DNA of 64,000 nucleotides from the NCBI GenBank assembly GCA_035063765.1, contig JAPSFT010000005.1, positions 186,001 through 250,000 on the forward strand, in the 5' to 3' direction. Both the position numbers and the translations under genes were made by a program. This document shows positions 10,490 to 19,199 of this stretch, in pieces. Under the pieces are notes generated by a model. That model saw only the letters and a list, made by a program, of their open reading frames with translations. It was not told the DNA's origin and made no database searches. Origin of the DNA: Deltaproteobacteria bacterium. Its GTDB lineage: Bacteria > Myxococcota_A > UBA9160 > PR03. Within the stretch, counting starts at the first letter, position 1. Every line of letters begins with the position of its first letter.

Positions 10490-11692
10490 CTACTCCGCCA
10501 GGAACGACTCCATCACCAGATCGTGCACGACGGCCCGGAGCTTGAACGGGCTGCGCTTGGCCACCAGGTGGACCCGGTTGGTGAGCATCACCACCACGGC
10601 TTCGCGCGCGAGGTCGATCCAGAGCGAGGTGCCCGTGAAGCCGAGGTGCCCGACCGTGGCGCCCGGCGTGAAGTAGCGGCCGGAGCTCGAGGCGCCCGGG
10701 GTCGGCGTGTCCCAGCCGAGCGTCCAGGTGGCCGGTGCGGAGCCCGCCGGGTCGAGGGCCTTGCCCTCCTGCCGGGTGAGGAAGCGGTGCAGCCACTCGC
10801 GCGGCAGCACGCGCGCGAGGACGGGATCGGCCTCGCCCCGGCCGTGCCAGGCGTCGAGCACCGCGCCCGCGAAGCGCAGCACGTCGTCGGCCGGCGCGAA
10901 CAGGCCGGCGTGGCCGGCGACGCCGCCCATCGCCCAGGCGTTCGGGTCGTGCACCTCGCCCCACAGGATGCGCCCTCGCCAGGGGCAGTTCTCGGTGGCG
11001 GCGAAGCGGCGGCGCAGGGCGTCCGGGAGCGGCGGCTGGCCGTCGCCGAGCCGCACGAAGCGGGTGTCCGCGAGCCCGAGCGGGGCGAAGATGCGCGCGG
11101 CGCAGAACTCGTCGAGCGGCTGCTTCGCCACCGTCTCGACCAGCTCGCCGAGCAGCATGAAGTCGAGGTCGCCGTAGACGGCGGCCTCGCCGGGCTCGTG
11201 CACGAGCGTCGAGCGGTGGATGCGCTCGAGGATCGCCTCCTTCGCCGCCGGCGTGCCGAGCAGGCGCTCGCCCTTCTTGCGCTCGCGTTCGAGCAGCGCC
11301 TCGTGGAAGGGACGCCAGGGCCGCAGCCCCGCGCTGTGCGTGAGCAGGTGGCGCACCCGCACCTGCTCCTTGCCGCGCTCGCCGGCGGCGGGCACGTACT
11401 TGGCGAGCGGCTCGTCGAGGTCGATCGCGCCCTCGGCGACGAGCAGCAGGACCGCCGTCGCGGTGGCGATCGGCTTGGTGAGCGACGCCAGGTCGAAGAC
11501 CGTCTCGCGCGCCATCGGGATCCGCTCGGGCCGCACGGCCGCGAGCCCGCGCACCGAGCAGTGCTCGAGCCACTCGCCGTCGCGCCGCATGCGCGCCAGC
11601 ACGACGGCGCCCGGGATCTCGGCGTCGGCGATCGCCTTGTCGAGCGCGCGGTCCACGCGCGCGAGCTTGCGTCGGATCCGCGCGTGCTTCAT
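10490..11692 (-). CDS. Serine hydrolase of the class C beta-lactamase family
   Basis: This 400-residue protein has the penicillin-recognising fold: FDLASLTKPI carries the SxxK nucleophile (near residue 70), AVYGDLDFMLLG the Tyr motif (YxD instead of YxN), and HLGFTGTSLW the third motif (HxG). Such proteins include DD-peptidases, esterases and AmpC-like enzymes. No signal peptide is seen, so it may act in the cytoplasm, unlike a true beta-lactamase. The ATG at 11692 overlaps the stop of the LD-carboxypeptidase gene (ATGA), placing it inside the wall-recycling block. A role in trimming recovered wall peptides is inferred; the substrate is not shown by the sequence. Confidence 0.87.
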   Translation of the reverse strand: MKHARIRRKLARVDRALDKAIADAEIPGAVVLARMRRDGEWLEHCSVRGLAAVRPERIPMARETVFDLASLTKPIATATAVLLLVAEGAIDLDEPLAKYVPAAGERGKEQVRVRHLLTHSAGLRPWRPFHEALLERERKKGERLLGTPAAKEAILERIHRSTLVHEPGEAAVYGDLDFMLLGELVETVAKQPLDEFCAARIFAPLGLADTRFVRLGDGQPPLPDALRRRFAATENCPWRGRILWGEVHDPNAWAMGGVAGHAGLFAPADDVLRFAGAVLDAWHGRGEADPVLARVLPREWLHRFLTRQEGKALDPAGSAPATWTLGWDTPTPGASSSGRYFTPGATVGHLGFTGTSLWIDLAREAVVVMLTNRVHLVAKRSPFKLRAVVHDLVMESFLAE

Positions 11693-12612
11693 GGCCGGTC
11701 GCTCACCCCCCGCTCGAGAAATTGCAGCTCGGCCCGCGTGCCGTCGAGGCGCGCGCGGGCGCCCACCGGCCAGGGCAGGTTCGGCGCGCCGTGGCCGAAG
11801 GGGAGGCCCGCCACCCACGGGACGCCGAGCTCCTCCACGACCTCGCGCAGCACCTCCCAGGCGCTCACCGAGCCGTCCGGCTCGTCGCAGCGCTCGAAAC
11901 GCCCGAGCCCGATCCCGGCGACGCGCGCGAGCTTGCCGGCGCTGCGGAGCTGCGCGAGCAGGCGGTCGAGGCGATAGGGGCGCTCGCCCACGTCCTCGAG
12001 CAGGAGCAGGGCGCCGCGCGTGTCGATCTCCCAGGGCGTACCGAGCGAGGCCACCACCATCGTGAGCGAGCCGCCGGTGAGCCGGCCCTCGGCACACCCG
12101 CCGCCGCCCGCGGCGCCCTTCCAGGCCGGGCGCGCGGGCCCGCCGCCGCCGAGCGCGGCGACCAGCGCGGCGAGCTCCTCGTCGCGCAGGTCGCCGCCGC
12201 GGTCGAGCATCGGGCCGTGGAAGCCGACCAGGCCGGCGGCGCGGCGCTGCCAGAGCAGGAGCGCCGTCACGTCGCTGAAGCCGACCAGCGGCTTGCGCGC
12301 CGCGCGCACGGCGGCGGCGTCGAGGCGGTCGAGGATGCGCGGCGTGCCGTAGCCGCCGCGCGCGCACACGATCGCGCCGACGCGCGGGTCCGCGACCAGC
12401 TCCATCAGCTCGGCGGCGCGCCGCGCGTCGTCGCCGGCCAGGTAGCGGTGGCGCGCCAGCAGGTCACCGCGGCGCACCACGGCGAAGCCCGCCTGGCGCC
12501 AGCGCTCCTCGCCGGCCGCGAGCGTCTCGGGGTCCACGGCGGCCGCCGGCGCCGCGATCCCGATCGCCGCGCCGGGCCGCAGCGCGTGGGGCTTCAGGAG
12601 CGCGGGCGGCAC
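11689..12612 (-). CDS. ldcA: LD-carboxypeptidase (peptidase S66)
   Basis: LdcA removes the terminal D-Ala from the murein tetrapeptide in the cytoplasm, giving the tripeptide that Mpl uses. This 307-residue protein has the family motifs CARGGYGTPRIL, VGFSDVTALL (catalytic Ser), LLEDVGERPYRLDR (Glu) and GLPFGHG (His near the C-terminus), matching the Ser-Glu-His triad of S66. No signal peptide is seen, as expected. The GTG at 12612 shares one base with the dnaB stop codon (TAGTG), so it is translated right after dnaB. It heads a four-gene run ending in mpl. Confidence 0.93.
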   Translation of the reverse strand: MPPALLKPHALRPGAAIGIAAPAAAVDPETLAAGEERWRQAGFAVVRRGDLLARHRYLAGDDARRAAELMELVADPRVGAIVCARGGYGTPRILDRLDAAAVRAARKPLVGFSDVTALLLWQRRAAGLVGFHGPMLDRGGDLRDEELAALVAALGGGGPARPAWKGAAGGGGCAEGRLTGGSLTMVVASLGTPWEIDTRGALLLLEDVGERPYRLDRLLAQLRSAGKLARVAGIGLGRFERCDEPDGSVSAWEVLREVVEELGVPWVAGLPFGHGAPNLPWPVGARARLDGTRAELQFLERGVSDRP

Positions 12613-14081
12613 TAGAGGAAGTCGCCCGGCTCGCTGCCGTCCTCGTCGGGCGGCAGGAAGCCGCTGCCGCCGCGCGGCGGGCCCTGGTCGTCGGGGACGA
12701 AGGCCGAGCGGTCGCGGAACTGCGCGAGGCGCGACAGGAAGGTGAGCTCGATCGTGCCGGTCGGGCCGTTGCGCTGCTTCGAGATGATCAGCTCGGCCAG
12801 GTCCTCCTTGCCCGGGTCGTCACGGTTGTAGAACCAGTCGCGGTAGATGAAGGCGATCACGTCGGCGTCCTGCTCGATGGCGCCCGACTCGCGCAGGTCC
12901 GCCAGCATCGGGCGCTTGTCCTTGCCGGGCCGGTTCTCGGGGCCGCGGTTGAGCTGCGAGAGCGCGATCACCGGGATCTCGAGCTCCTTCGCCATCGCCT
13001 TCAAGCCGCGGCTGATCTCGGAGATCTCCTGCTCGCGGCGCTCGTTGCGCCCGTCGCCGTGCGCGAGCTGGAGGTAGTCGACCATCACCAGGTCGAGGCC
13101 GCGGTCCTTCTTCATGCGCCGGCACTTCGCCTTCATCTCGAGCACGGTGATCATGCCCGAGTCGTCGATCCAGATGTCGGCGTGTCCGATCGCGCCGGCC
13201 GCGTCGCGCAGGCGCTTGTAGTCGTGGGTCGTGAGGTAGCCGCTGCGGATCCGCGACTGGTCCACCTCGGCCTCGGCGGAGAGCATGCGCAGCACCAGCG
13301 CCTGTGCGGTCATCTCGAGCGAGAACACCGCGACCTTCTTGCGGTGCAGCACCGCGGCGTTGCGCGCGATGTTGAGCGCGAGCGCCGTCTTGCCCATGCT
13401 CGGGCGGGCGGCCAGGATGAAGAGCTCCCCGGGCTGGAGCCCGCCGGTCTTCTCGTCGAGCTCCTTGAAGCCGGTCGGCACGCCGGTGAGCTCGCCCCCC
13501 CGGCCCATCACCGCCTCGACGTAGTCGAAGGTGCTCTGCATCTCGTCCTGCAGGCTGCGGAAGGTCTCGCGCGCGTTCTGGCGCCCGATGTCGAGGATGC
13601 GCCCCTCGGCCTGGTCGAGCAGCGTGTCGGCGCGGTCCCCGCCGTCGAAGCCCATCTCGACGATCTCGGTGGCGACCCCGATCAGGCGCCGGCGGATCGC
13701 GCGGTCGCGCACGATGCGCGCGTGGTGGACGACGTGGGCGGCGGTGGTCTCGAAGTCCGCGATCTCGGCGAGCGCCACCGGCCCGCCGATCCGGTCGAGC
13801 AGCTTGTGCCGCACCAGGTGGTCCGAGAGCGTGCGCAGGTCCACCGGCGAGCCCGCCTCGGAGAGCGCGTGCATCGCCTCGAAGAGCGCGCGGTGCGCGG
13901 GGTGGTAGAAGTCCTCGGGCTTGCACTCGAGGTACACCGCGTGGATCGACTCGTTGCGCAGCAGCAGGCCCGAGAGGACCGACTTCTCGGCATCGAGGTC
14001 GTTCGGCGGGACCCGGCCCGAAGAGCCGAGCGCAGGAGCGCCGTCCTCTTCGCGTCGCGACCGGCCCTGGGTTCGCGCCAC
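12612..14081 (-). CDS. dnaB: Replicative DNA helicase DnaB
   Basis: This protein of about 489 residues contains the N-terminal DnaB domain (PPNDLDAEKSVLSGLLL) and the RecA-like helicase domain: Walker A ARPSMGKTALALN, DnaB motif VFSLEM, Walker B LVMVDYLQL, then SQLNRGPENR and LRESGAIEQDAD. It unwinds DNA ahead of the replication fork. The start at GTG 14081 is preferred because an AAGGAAG ribosome site lies 6 bases upstream. An in-frame GTG at 14126 adds 15 residues but has no such site. It follows rplI in the usual rpsF-rplI-dnaB order. The C-terminal 30 residues are Gly/Pro/Asp-rich and unlike typical DnaB ends. Confidence 0.97.
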   Translation of the reverse strand: MARTQGRSRREEDGAPALGSSGRVPPNDLDAEKSVLSGLLLRNESIHAVYLECKPEDFYHPAHRALFEAMHALSEAGSPVDLRTLSDHLVRHKLLDRIGGPVALAEIADFETTAAHVVHHARIVRDRAIRRRLIGVATEIVEMGFDGGDRADTLLDQAEGRILDIGRQNARETFRSLQDEMQSTFDYVEAVMGRGGELTGVPTGFKELDEKTGGLQPGELFILAARPSMGKTALALNIARNAAVLHRKKVAVFSLEMTAQALVLRMLSAEAEVDQSRIRSGYLTTHDYKRLRDAAGAIGHADIWIDDSGMITVLEMKAKCRRMKKDRGLDLVMVDYLQLAHGDGRNERREQEISEISRGLKAMAKELEIPVIALSQLNRGPENRPGKDKRPMLADLRESGAIEQDADVIAFIYRDWFYNRDDPGKEDLAELIISKQRNGPTGTIELTFLSRLAQFRDRSAFVPDDQGPPRGGSGFLPPDEDGSEPGDFL

Positions 14082-14131
14082 GCCGTCTTCCTTCGCGTCG
14101 TTCGGGATCGAGCCGAACTGTACCACGGAGG

Positions 14132-14587
14132 CTAGGGCGCGGCGGTGACCTTCACGGTGATCGTGGCCTGGATCTCCCGGTGGAGCTTGATCACGACCGG
14201 GTGCTCACCGACCTCCTTGATCGGGTCGGCGAGCGCGATCTTGCGGCGGTCCACCTCGAGACCGCGTTCTGTGAGCTGCTCGGCGATCATCACCGCGGTG
14301 ACGGAGCCGAAGAGCTTGCCCTCCTCGCCGGCCTGGGCGGTGATCTCCACCACCTGGCCCTCGAAGCGGGCCTTCTCGCCCTCGAGCAGCTTGCGCGCAC
14401 GCGCCACCTTCTCGGCGATCACGCGCTGCTGGTGGGCGAGCTGCTTCTTGCTGGCCTCGGTGGCGGCGACCGCCAGGCCGCGCGGCAGGAGGTAGTTGCG
14501 GGCGAAGCCCGGCTTCACCGCCACGAGCTCGCCGGCGTCACCCAGGTTCGGGACGTCCTCGCTCAGGATCACCTGCACGGAGCGCAT
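14132..14587 (-). CDS. rplI: 50S ribosomal protein L9
   Basis: This 151-residue protein has the L9 N-terminal domain (VILSEDVPNLGDAGELVAVK, PGFARNYLLPRGLA), the long connecting helix (residues 42-75) and the C-terminal rRNA-binding domain (LFGSVTAVMIAEQL, DRRKIAL, PIKEVGEH). The length is normal for the family (about 148). It is 6 bases downstream of rpsF, leaving no room for rpsR, which often lies between them, and is followed by dnaB. Confidence 0.97.
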   Translation of the reverse strand: MRSVQVILSEDVPNLGDAGELVAVKPGFARNYLLPRGLAVAATEASKKQLAHQQRVIAEKVARARKLLEGEKARFEGQVVEITAQAGEEGKLFGSVTAVMIAEQLTERGLEVDRRKIALADPIKEVGEHPVVIKLHREIQATITVKVTAAP

Positions 14588-14593
14588 CGGCTG

Positions 14594-15127
14594 CTACTCC
14601 CCCGCGGGCGCGCGGTCGTCGCCCTCGTCGTCGTCGTCCTCGTCGCGGCTGCGCGGCTCGCGCACGCCGTACTCCTCCTCCTCCTCGCCACCGCCTTCGT
14701 CGACCGGCTCGCCGGCCAGGCGCGCGGCCTCGCGCGCGGCACGCTCCTCGGCCTCGCGGGCGGCGCGCTCGGCGGCCTTCTCGTGGCGCACCTTCTCGAG
14801 CTCGACCGCCTTCGCCCTGCGCGCGTCGAGGTCGCCGACGTCGTCGGCGCGGCGCACCGTCAGGAAGCGCAGGATCGACTCGTCGATGCGCAGCGCGCGC
14901 TCGAGCTCGGCGACCGCCTTGCCGCTGTCGGCGTAGAAGAGCGAGAGGTAGTGGCCCTTCTGGAAGCGCGCGATCTCGTAGGCGAGCTTGCGCTTGCCCA
15001 TGTCGTCCACCTCGAGCGGGACCGCGCCGGAGCGCTCGAGGACCCCCTTGAGGCGCCCGATCAGGGTCTCGCGAGCCTCCTCGGAGATCTCGGGCTGGAC
15101 GATGAAGGTCGTATCGAATTCCCGCAC
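14594..15127 (-). CDS. rpsF: 30S ribosomal protein S6 with long acidic C-terminal tail
   Basis: The first 95 residues are a standard S6 domain (FDTTFIVQPEISEEARE, VDDMGKRKLAYEI, KGHYLSLFYAD, ILRFLTVR). The rest, up to residue 177, is a charged helix rich in Ala/Arg/Glu followed by an acidic end (GGGEEEEEYGV, then DEDDDDEGDD). S6 is commonly 95-135 residues, so the tail is unusually long; in E. coli the S6 tail is glutamylated by RimK, and here a comparable acidic tail is genome-encoded. The start is GTG at 15127, chosen because the ribosome site GAGGAGGC is 3-10 bases upstream and the S6 domain begins there. Confidence 0.95.
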   Translation of the reverse strand: MREFDTTFIVQPEISEEARETLIGRLKGVLERSGAVPLEVDDMGKRKLAYEIARFQKGHYLSLFYADSGKAVAELERALRIDESILRFLTVRRADDVGDLDARRAKAVELEKVRHEKAAERAAREAEERAAREAARLAGEPVDEGGGEEEEEYGVREPRSRDEDDDDEGDDRAPAGE

Positions 15128-15321
15128 GGAGCCTCCTCGCGGACGGAGCGCCGGCCCGATCCGGTCCGATCGGAGCGATCCCGGTGCCGGCGCTTCGGGC
15201 TCCCGTCCGCCTGGCATCGGGGCGGGGGCCGCGATGCCGCTGCGGGAGCCGAGGTGGGTGATCGAAGGCGCGGACGGATAGCAGACCCGGCGAGGGCTAG
15301 CGAGGCGCCCGGGGCCTCGGG

Positions 15322-16392
15322 CTAATCCTGACCCTCGGGGCGCCGGCGGGTCCGGGCCGCCTCCGCCAGCTCCGCGAGGAGCGGCTCGGTGCGCTCCCAG
15401 CTCATGCAGGCGTCGGTGATGCTCTTGCCGTAGGTGAGCGGCTGCCCCGGCTTGGCGTCCTGGCGACCCTCCTCGAGGAAGCTCTCGAGCATGAGGCCGA
15501 TGACCGCACGGTTGCCCTCGGCCACCTGGCGGGCGACCGAGCGGCAGACGCCGGCCTGGCGCTGCGGGTCCTTCGCGCTGTTCGCGTGCGAGCAGTCGAT
15601 CACGAGCCGATCCGGGAGGCCCGCCTTGCCGAGGGCCGCACCGATCCGGGCCAGGCTCTCGGTGTCGTGGTTCGGGCCGTCGCTGCCGCCCCGCAGGATG
15701 AGGTGGCAGTCGCGGTTCCCGCGGGTGCTCACGATCGCGGCCACGCCCTGCTTCGTCACGGACAGGAAGTTGTGCGGGTGCTGCGCCGAGAGGATCGCCT
15801 CGATCGCGATCTGGACGTTGCCGTTGGTGGCGTTCTTGAAGCCGACCGGCATCGACAGGCCCGAGGCCAGCTCGCGGTGTACCTGGCTCTCCGAGGTGCG
15901 GGCGCCGATCGCGCCCCACGAGACCAGGTCCGCGATGAACTGGGGTGAGATCGGGTCCAGGAACTCGGAGCCGGCCGGCAGGCCCAGCTCGGAGATCTCG
16001 AGCAGCAGCCGGCGCGCCTTCCGCAGGCCCTCGTTGATGGCGAAGCTCTCGTCGAGGTGCGGGTCGTTGATCAGGCCCTTCCAGCCCACGATCGTGCGCG
16101 GCTTCTCGAAGTACACGCGCATCACGACCAGCAGGTCCCGGGAGTGGCGGTCCGCGGCGCCCCGCAGCCGGCGGGCGTAGTCGAGCGCCGCCTCCGGGTC
16201 GTGCACCGAGCAGGGGCCCACGACGACCATCAGGCGATCGTCCTCGCCGTGCAGGACCGCCGCGATCTGCTCGCGGCCGCGCGCCACCGTCTCGGAGCTC
16301 TTCTCCCCGATCGGGAGCTCCTCCATCAGGATCGCGGGCGGGATCAGCGGCCGGAGGCCGGCGATGCGCAGGTCGTCGGTCTGGAAGATCAT
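15322..16392 (-). CDS. 3-deoxy-7-phosphoheptulonate (DAHP) synthase, class I
   Basis: This enzyme condenses erythrose 4-phosphate with phosphoenolpyruvate, the first step of the shikimate pathway to aromatic amino acids. The 356-residue sequence matches the AroF/AroG/AroH type along its whole length: VVVGPCSVHDPEAAL, RVYFEKPRTIVGWKGLINDP, AIGARTSESQVHRELASG, GFKNATNGNV, ILRGG, IDCSHANSAKDP and a metal-binding end with MSWERTEPLL. The N-terminal region resembles the feedback-regulated forms, but which amino acid inhibits it cannot be told. The ATG at 16392 has GAGGA upstream. It is probably a single-gene unit, 194 bases from rpsF. Confidence 0.95.
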   Translation of the reverse strand: MIFQTDDLRIAGLRPLIPPAILMEELPIGEKSSETVARGREQIAAVLHGEDDRLMVVVGPCSVHDPEAALDYARRLRGAADRHSRDLLVVMRVYFEKPRTIVGWKGLINDPHLDESFAINEGLRKARRLLLEISELGLPAGSEFLDPISPQFIADLVSWGAIGARTSESQVHRELASGLSMPVGFKNATNGNVQIAIEAILSAQHPHNFLSVTKQGVAAIVSTRGNRDCHLILRGGSDGPNHDTESLARIGAALGKAGLPDRLVIDCSHANSAKDPQRQAGVCRSVARQVAEGNRAVIGLMLESFLEEGRQDAKPGQPLTYGKSITDACMSWERTEPLLAELAEAARTRRRPEGQD

Positions 16393-16486
16393 GGGACGGT
16401 CCTCGCGGGCGGAGAAGGCTAGCCGGCGCCGGCCGCATCCGCCTCTTCGACCAAACGGCGTTCGCCTGGAAGCGCGGGCCAGGAGC

Positions 16487-17596
16487 TCAGTCCAGGAGCT
16501 CGATCGAGCGCTCGTCGAAGCGGGGCTCTTCCCGCCCGAGCCACACGAAGAGGTAGCGCTGGGGGGAGGCCTTCGGATGGGACTCGAAGTAGCCCACCCC
16601 GTCGCGCAGGCCGTAGGGGCCACAGATCATCGCGGTGGGCTCCGCGGCCCGCCACTTGGCGGTCTCGTCCCGGTACTTCTCGGTGGGCGCGATCGTCCAG
16701 GTCTGCTTGGCCGGGTCGCCGAGATCGACGCCGCCCCCGCGCCGCACCACGCAGCCCTTGCGGATGCGGGGCACGAGCTGCGGGAAGAAGCGCTTGCGGA
16801 TCGCGTCGCCGACCGTCTCGCGGGGCTTCTTCGCGAAGACCTGGAGGATCGGGGTGCCGCGCGCCGCGGCCGAGGCGTTCCGGACGTCCACGATCTCGGC
16901 GCCGCGCGCGGCGAAGTGCGGGCCGCCGGCGCCGCAGCTCTCGACGAGCAGGCGCACGCCGAGGGTCGCATCGGCGAAGGGCTGCCAGTGGCAGCCCGGC
17001 CGCGCCGGGCGCGAGGCCTCCCAGCGGGTGAGGGTGAGCCCCGCTGCCCCCCAGCTCCCGGGATCGAAGTGCGAGGGCACGAGCTGGTTGCCCGCGCGCA
17101 GCCAGGTCGTCGGGCCGGGCAGGGCGCCGCTCGCGTCGGGCGTGTCCCACTCGACCCGCAGCTCCGTGCCGGACGCGCCCCAGCGGCCGGGCCGGCGCTC
17201 GACGCCACGGCCGAGGCGCACGATCTCGAGCTGCGCCGTCCCGTCGGCGCGCAGCTCGAGCGTGGTCGGAGCGGCAGGGCCGCCCGGGTCCGGGGCGGAG
17301 TCGGCCTGCGGATCGGCCGCGGCGCCTGGGCGCGAGCCCGCCCCGGTGTCCGCCTTCGCGGCCGCACCGGGCCGTGCTGCGAACACGCCGACGAAGCCCG
17401 ATGCCTCGCGAGCGGCGGCCTGTGCCGCGGCCCGCGCGGCGGCTTCGTCGGCAGCGCTCGGCGCCGGGGGCGCGGTCGCGGCCGCACAGCCCGTGGTGAG
17501 CGCGAGCGCCGCCAGGATCGCGAGCGCGCGCCGGGCGGCGGGCCGGTCGCGCCGCGGGGGCGGGACGCTACCGTTCGCGGCGTCGTGGGGCGGCAT
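16487..17596 (-). CDS. Putative lipoprotein of unknown function
   Basis: This 369-residue protein begins with an Arg-rich n-region, a hydrophobic stretch and the lipobox LTTGC near residue 37, so it is likely lipid-anchored. An Ala-rich spacer with several 'GAAAD' and 'PDPGG' low-complexity runs follows. A beta-rich domain then carries paired cysteines (PGCHWQPF, LLVESCGAGG, KGCVVRR, MICGPYGL). The C-terminus has FVWLGREEPRFDERSIELL. I do not recognise the family. It is divergent from, and overlaps by 12 bases, the next gene on the plus strand, so the two share one promoter region. Confidence 0.68.
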   Translation of the reverse strand: MPPHDAANGSVPPPRRDRPAARRALAILAALALTTGCAAATAPPAPSAADEAAARAAAQAAAREASGFVGVFAARPGAAAKADTGAGSRPGAAADPQADSAPDPGGPAAPTTLELRADGTAQLEIVRLGRGVERRPGRWGASGTELRVEWDTPDASGALPGPTTWLRAGNQLVPSHFDPGSWGAAGLTLTRWEASRPARPGCHWQPFADATLGVRLLVESCGAGGPHFAARGAEIVDVRNASAAARGTPILQVFAKKPRETVGDAIRKRFFPQLVPRIRKGCVVRRGGGVDLGDPAKQTWTIAPTEKYRDETAKWRAAEPTAMICGPYGLRDGVGYFESHPKASPQRYLFVWLGREEPRFDERSIELLD

Positions 17597-18232
17597 CGGG
17601 AGGGCAACGTAGCGGGGAGCGCGCGGCTGCGGTGGCGGCGCGCCGCGCTGGGCGCCCTCGTGGCGCTCGCGCCGGTGCTGCCCGCGCTCGACGCCGCGGC
17701 CCAGGGGGCGCGCGGCCGCAGCGTCGCGCGGAGCCCCAGCGGGACCAGCCGCACGATCGTGGTGATCGAGGACCTCGACGACGCCCGCGGGTACTCGACG
17801 ATCGTCGACCGCAAGCGCCCCGCCCTCGACCGTATGGACGGCACCCTGCGCTCGCACGGCAGCGAGGCGCGCGTGGCGGCCTTCCTCGAGAACGGCGACC
17901 TCCAGCTCGTGGACGAACGCGTCCGCTACGGCGACGACGGCGGCACGGCCCGCAACCGCTACTACGCAAGCGACGGCAAGCTCGTGTACTTCGAGTCCGT
18001 GCGGGTGCGCCCGCGCGAGGTCGGGAAGGGCGAGCTCCCGGCCCGTGACGAGGTGATCACCGTCCTCGCCTTCGCCAGCGACGGGCGGCTCGTGGGCAGC
18101 GAGAAGACCGTGAACCGCGAGAAGATTCCCCTGCCCTCCACCGACGAGACCGGCATCCGCAGCCGTTTCGCGGCGCTCGTGGCCGAGGTCGCCGCGGGGC
18201 GCGCCACCCAGGCGAAGGCAGGCCAGCGCTGA
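17585..18232 (+). CDS. Secreted protein of unknown function
   Basis: This 215-residue protein starts at GTG 17585. It has a signal peptide (hydrophobic ALGALVALAPVLPAL, cleavage near DAAA-QG) and then a compact domain with IVVIEDLDDARGYSTI, RNRYYASDGKLVYFES and a Gly/Arg-rich strand pattern. The 'YYASDGKLVYFESVRV ... FASDGRLVGSEKTVN' pair looks like two copies of a beta-hairpin motif. I do not know the family. The start is uncertain: the frame stays open upstream, but the sequence there is arginine-rich and opposite the lipoprotein gene. It may form a unit with the amphi-Trp gene 44 bases downstream. Confidence 0.6.
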   Translation: MGRHREGNVAGSARLRWRRAALGALVALAPVLPALDAAAQGARGRSVARSPSGTSRTIVVIEDLDDARGYSTIVDRKRPALDRMDGTLRSHGSEARVAAFLENGDLQLVDERVRYGDDGGTARNRYYASDGKLVYFESVRVRPREVGKGELPARDEVITVLAFASDGRLVGSEKTVNREKIPLPSTDETGIRSRFAALVAEVAAGRATQAKAGQR

Positions 18233-18275
18233 CCGCACCCGCGCCTCGCGGCGCGCGAAGCCCGAAGGAGACCCC

Positions 18276-18575
18276 TTGGCCCAGCGGAAGAAGAAGGCCG
18301 CGCGCGACGTCGAGAAGGACTATCCCCGCGCGCAGTTCGTCGCGAAGCTGCGCCGGCTCGCCGATGCGCTCGAGGAGGGGCGGCGCTTCCAGATCCGGAT
18401 CGCGGGCGAGCGGGTCTCCATCCCCTCGACGGCCTCGATCACGCTCGAGCACGAGCGCGGCGACGGCGAGGAAGAGGTCGAGTTCCAGCTCGCGTGGCGG
18501 CTCGACGATGCGCCGGCCGGCCCGAGCGCCCGCCGGCGCCCGGCGAGCCGCCGGCGAGCGAAGCGCCTCCGCTAG
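18276..18575 (+). CDS. Amphi-Trp domain-containing protein
   Basis: This 99-residue protein has the small amphi-Trp domain: FVAKLRRLADALEEGRRF, IRIAGERVSIP and the closing VEFQLAWR strand with its conserved Trp. A basic Arg/Ala tail follows, which might contact nucleic acid. Family members are short soluble proteins of unknown function, found in archaea and bacteria. The start is TTG 18276, chosen because the ribosome site GAAGGAG lies 5-7 bases upstream and the domain begins soon after. Confidence 0.78.
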   Translation: MAQRKKKAARDVEKDYPRAQFVAKLRRLADALEEGRRFQIRIAGERVSIPSTASITLEHERGDGEEEVEFQLAWRLDDAPAGPSARRRPASRRRAKRLR

Positions 18576-18592
18576 GAAGCGGCGCGGAGGTG

Positions 18593-19183
18593 TCAGGCGC
18601 CCCGGCGCCGGCGCGCGGCGCCGACGAGCAGCGCGTGTACGCGCGGGTCGTCGCCGAGCTCGGGGTGGAAGGTCGCCGCGAAGCGGTCGCCCTGGCGCAC
18701 CAGCACCGGCTCGCCATCGACGCGCACCAGCACCTCGACGCCGGGCCCCGGCTCGCGCAGGCGCGGCGCGCGGATGAAGACGCAGCGCAGGCCCGCGAGG
18801 CCGGCGGCGGCGCCGGCGTCGGCGGGGGCGATGAACGAGTCCACCTGGGTGCCGTAGGCGTTGCGCACCGCGACGACGTCGACGAGGCCGAGGCTCGGCA
18901 CCGGGTGGTGCTCGACCGCGCGCGCCAGCAGGATCGCGCCGGCGCAGGTGCCGAGCACGGGGTGCCCCGAGTCGGCGAAGGCGCGCAGCGGATCGAAGAG
19001 CCCGAGCCGCTCCATGCCCTTCGCGATCGTCGTGCTCTCGCCGCCCGGGAGCACGAGTGCGTCGAGGCCGTCGAGCTCCTTCGGCTCGCGCACGAGGCGC
19101 GCCTCGGCGCCGGCGCGCGCGAGCGCCTGCGCGTGGGCCGCGAAGTCGCCCTGGATCGCGAGGACCCCGATCACCGGCTTCAC
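18593..19183 (-). CDS. pdxT: Pyridoxal 5'-phosphate synthase glutaminase subunit
   Basis: PdxT releases ammonia from glutamine and passes it to PdxS, which builds pyridoxal phosphate from ribose 5-phosphate and glyceraldehyde 3-phosphate. This 196-residue protein shows IGVLAIQGDFAAH, LVLPGGESTTI, the nucleophilic Cys in VLGTCAGAILLA, RNAYGTQVDSF and the His/Glu pair in ATFHPELGDD. All triad residues are present and the length is normal. It lies 16 bases downstream of pdxS on the same strand, so the two subunits are made together. Confidence 0.97.
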   Translation of the reverse strand: MKPVIGVLAIQGDFAAHAQALARAGAEARLVREPKELDGLDALVLPGGESTTIAKGMERLGLFDPLRAFADSGHPVLGTCAGAILLARAVEHHPVPSLGLVDVVAVRNAYGTQVDSFIAPADAGAAAGLAGLRCVFIRAPRLREPGPGVEVLVRVDGEPVLVRQGDRFAATFHPELGDDPRVHALLVGAARRRRGA

Positions 19184-19199
19184 GGCGCCGCGCCCTTGC

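Noticed and set aside
14588-14593. Hidden rpsR between rpsF and rplI
   Set aside because: Only 6 bases separate the genes, and no S18-like peptide was seen in other frames there.
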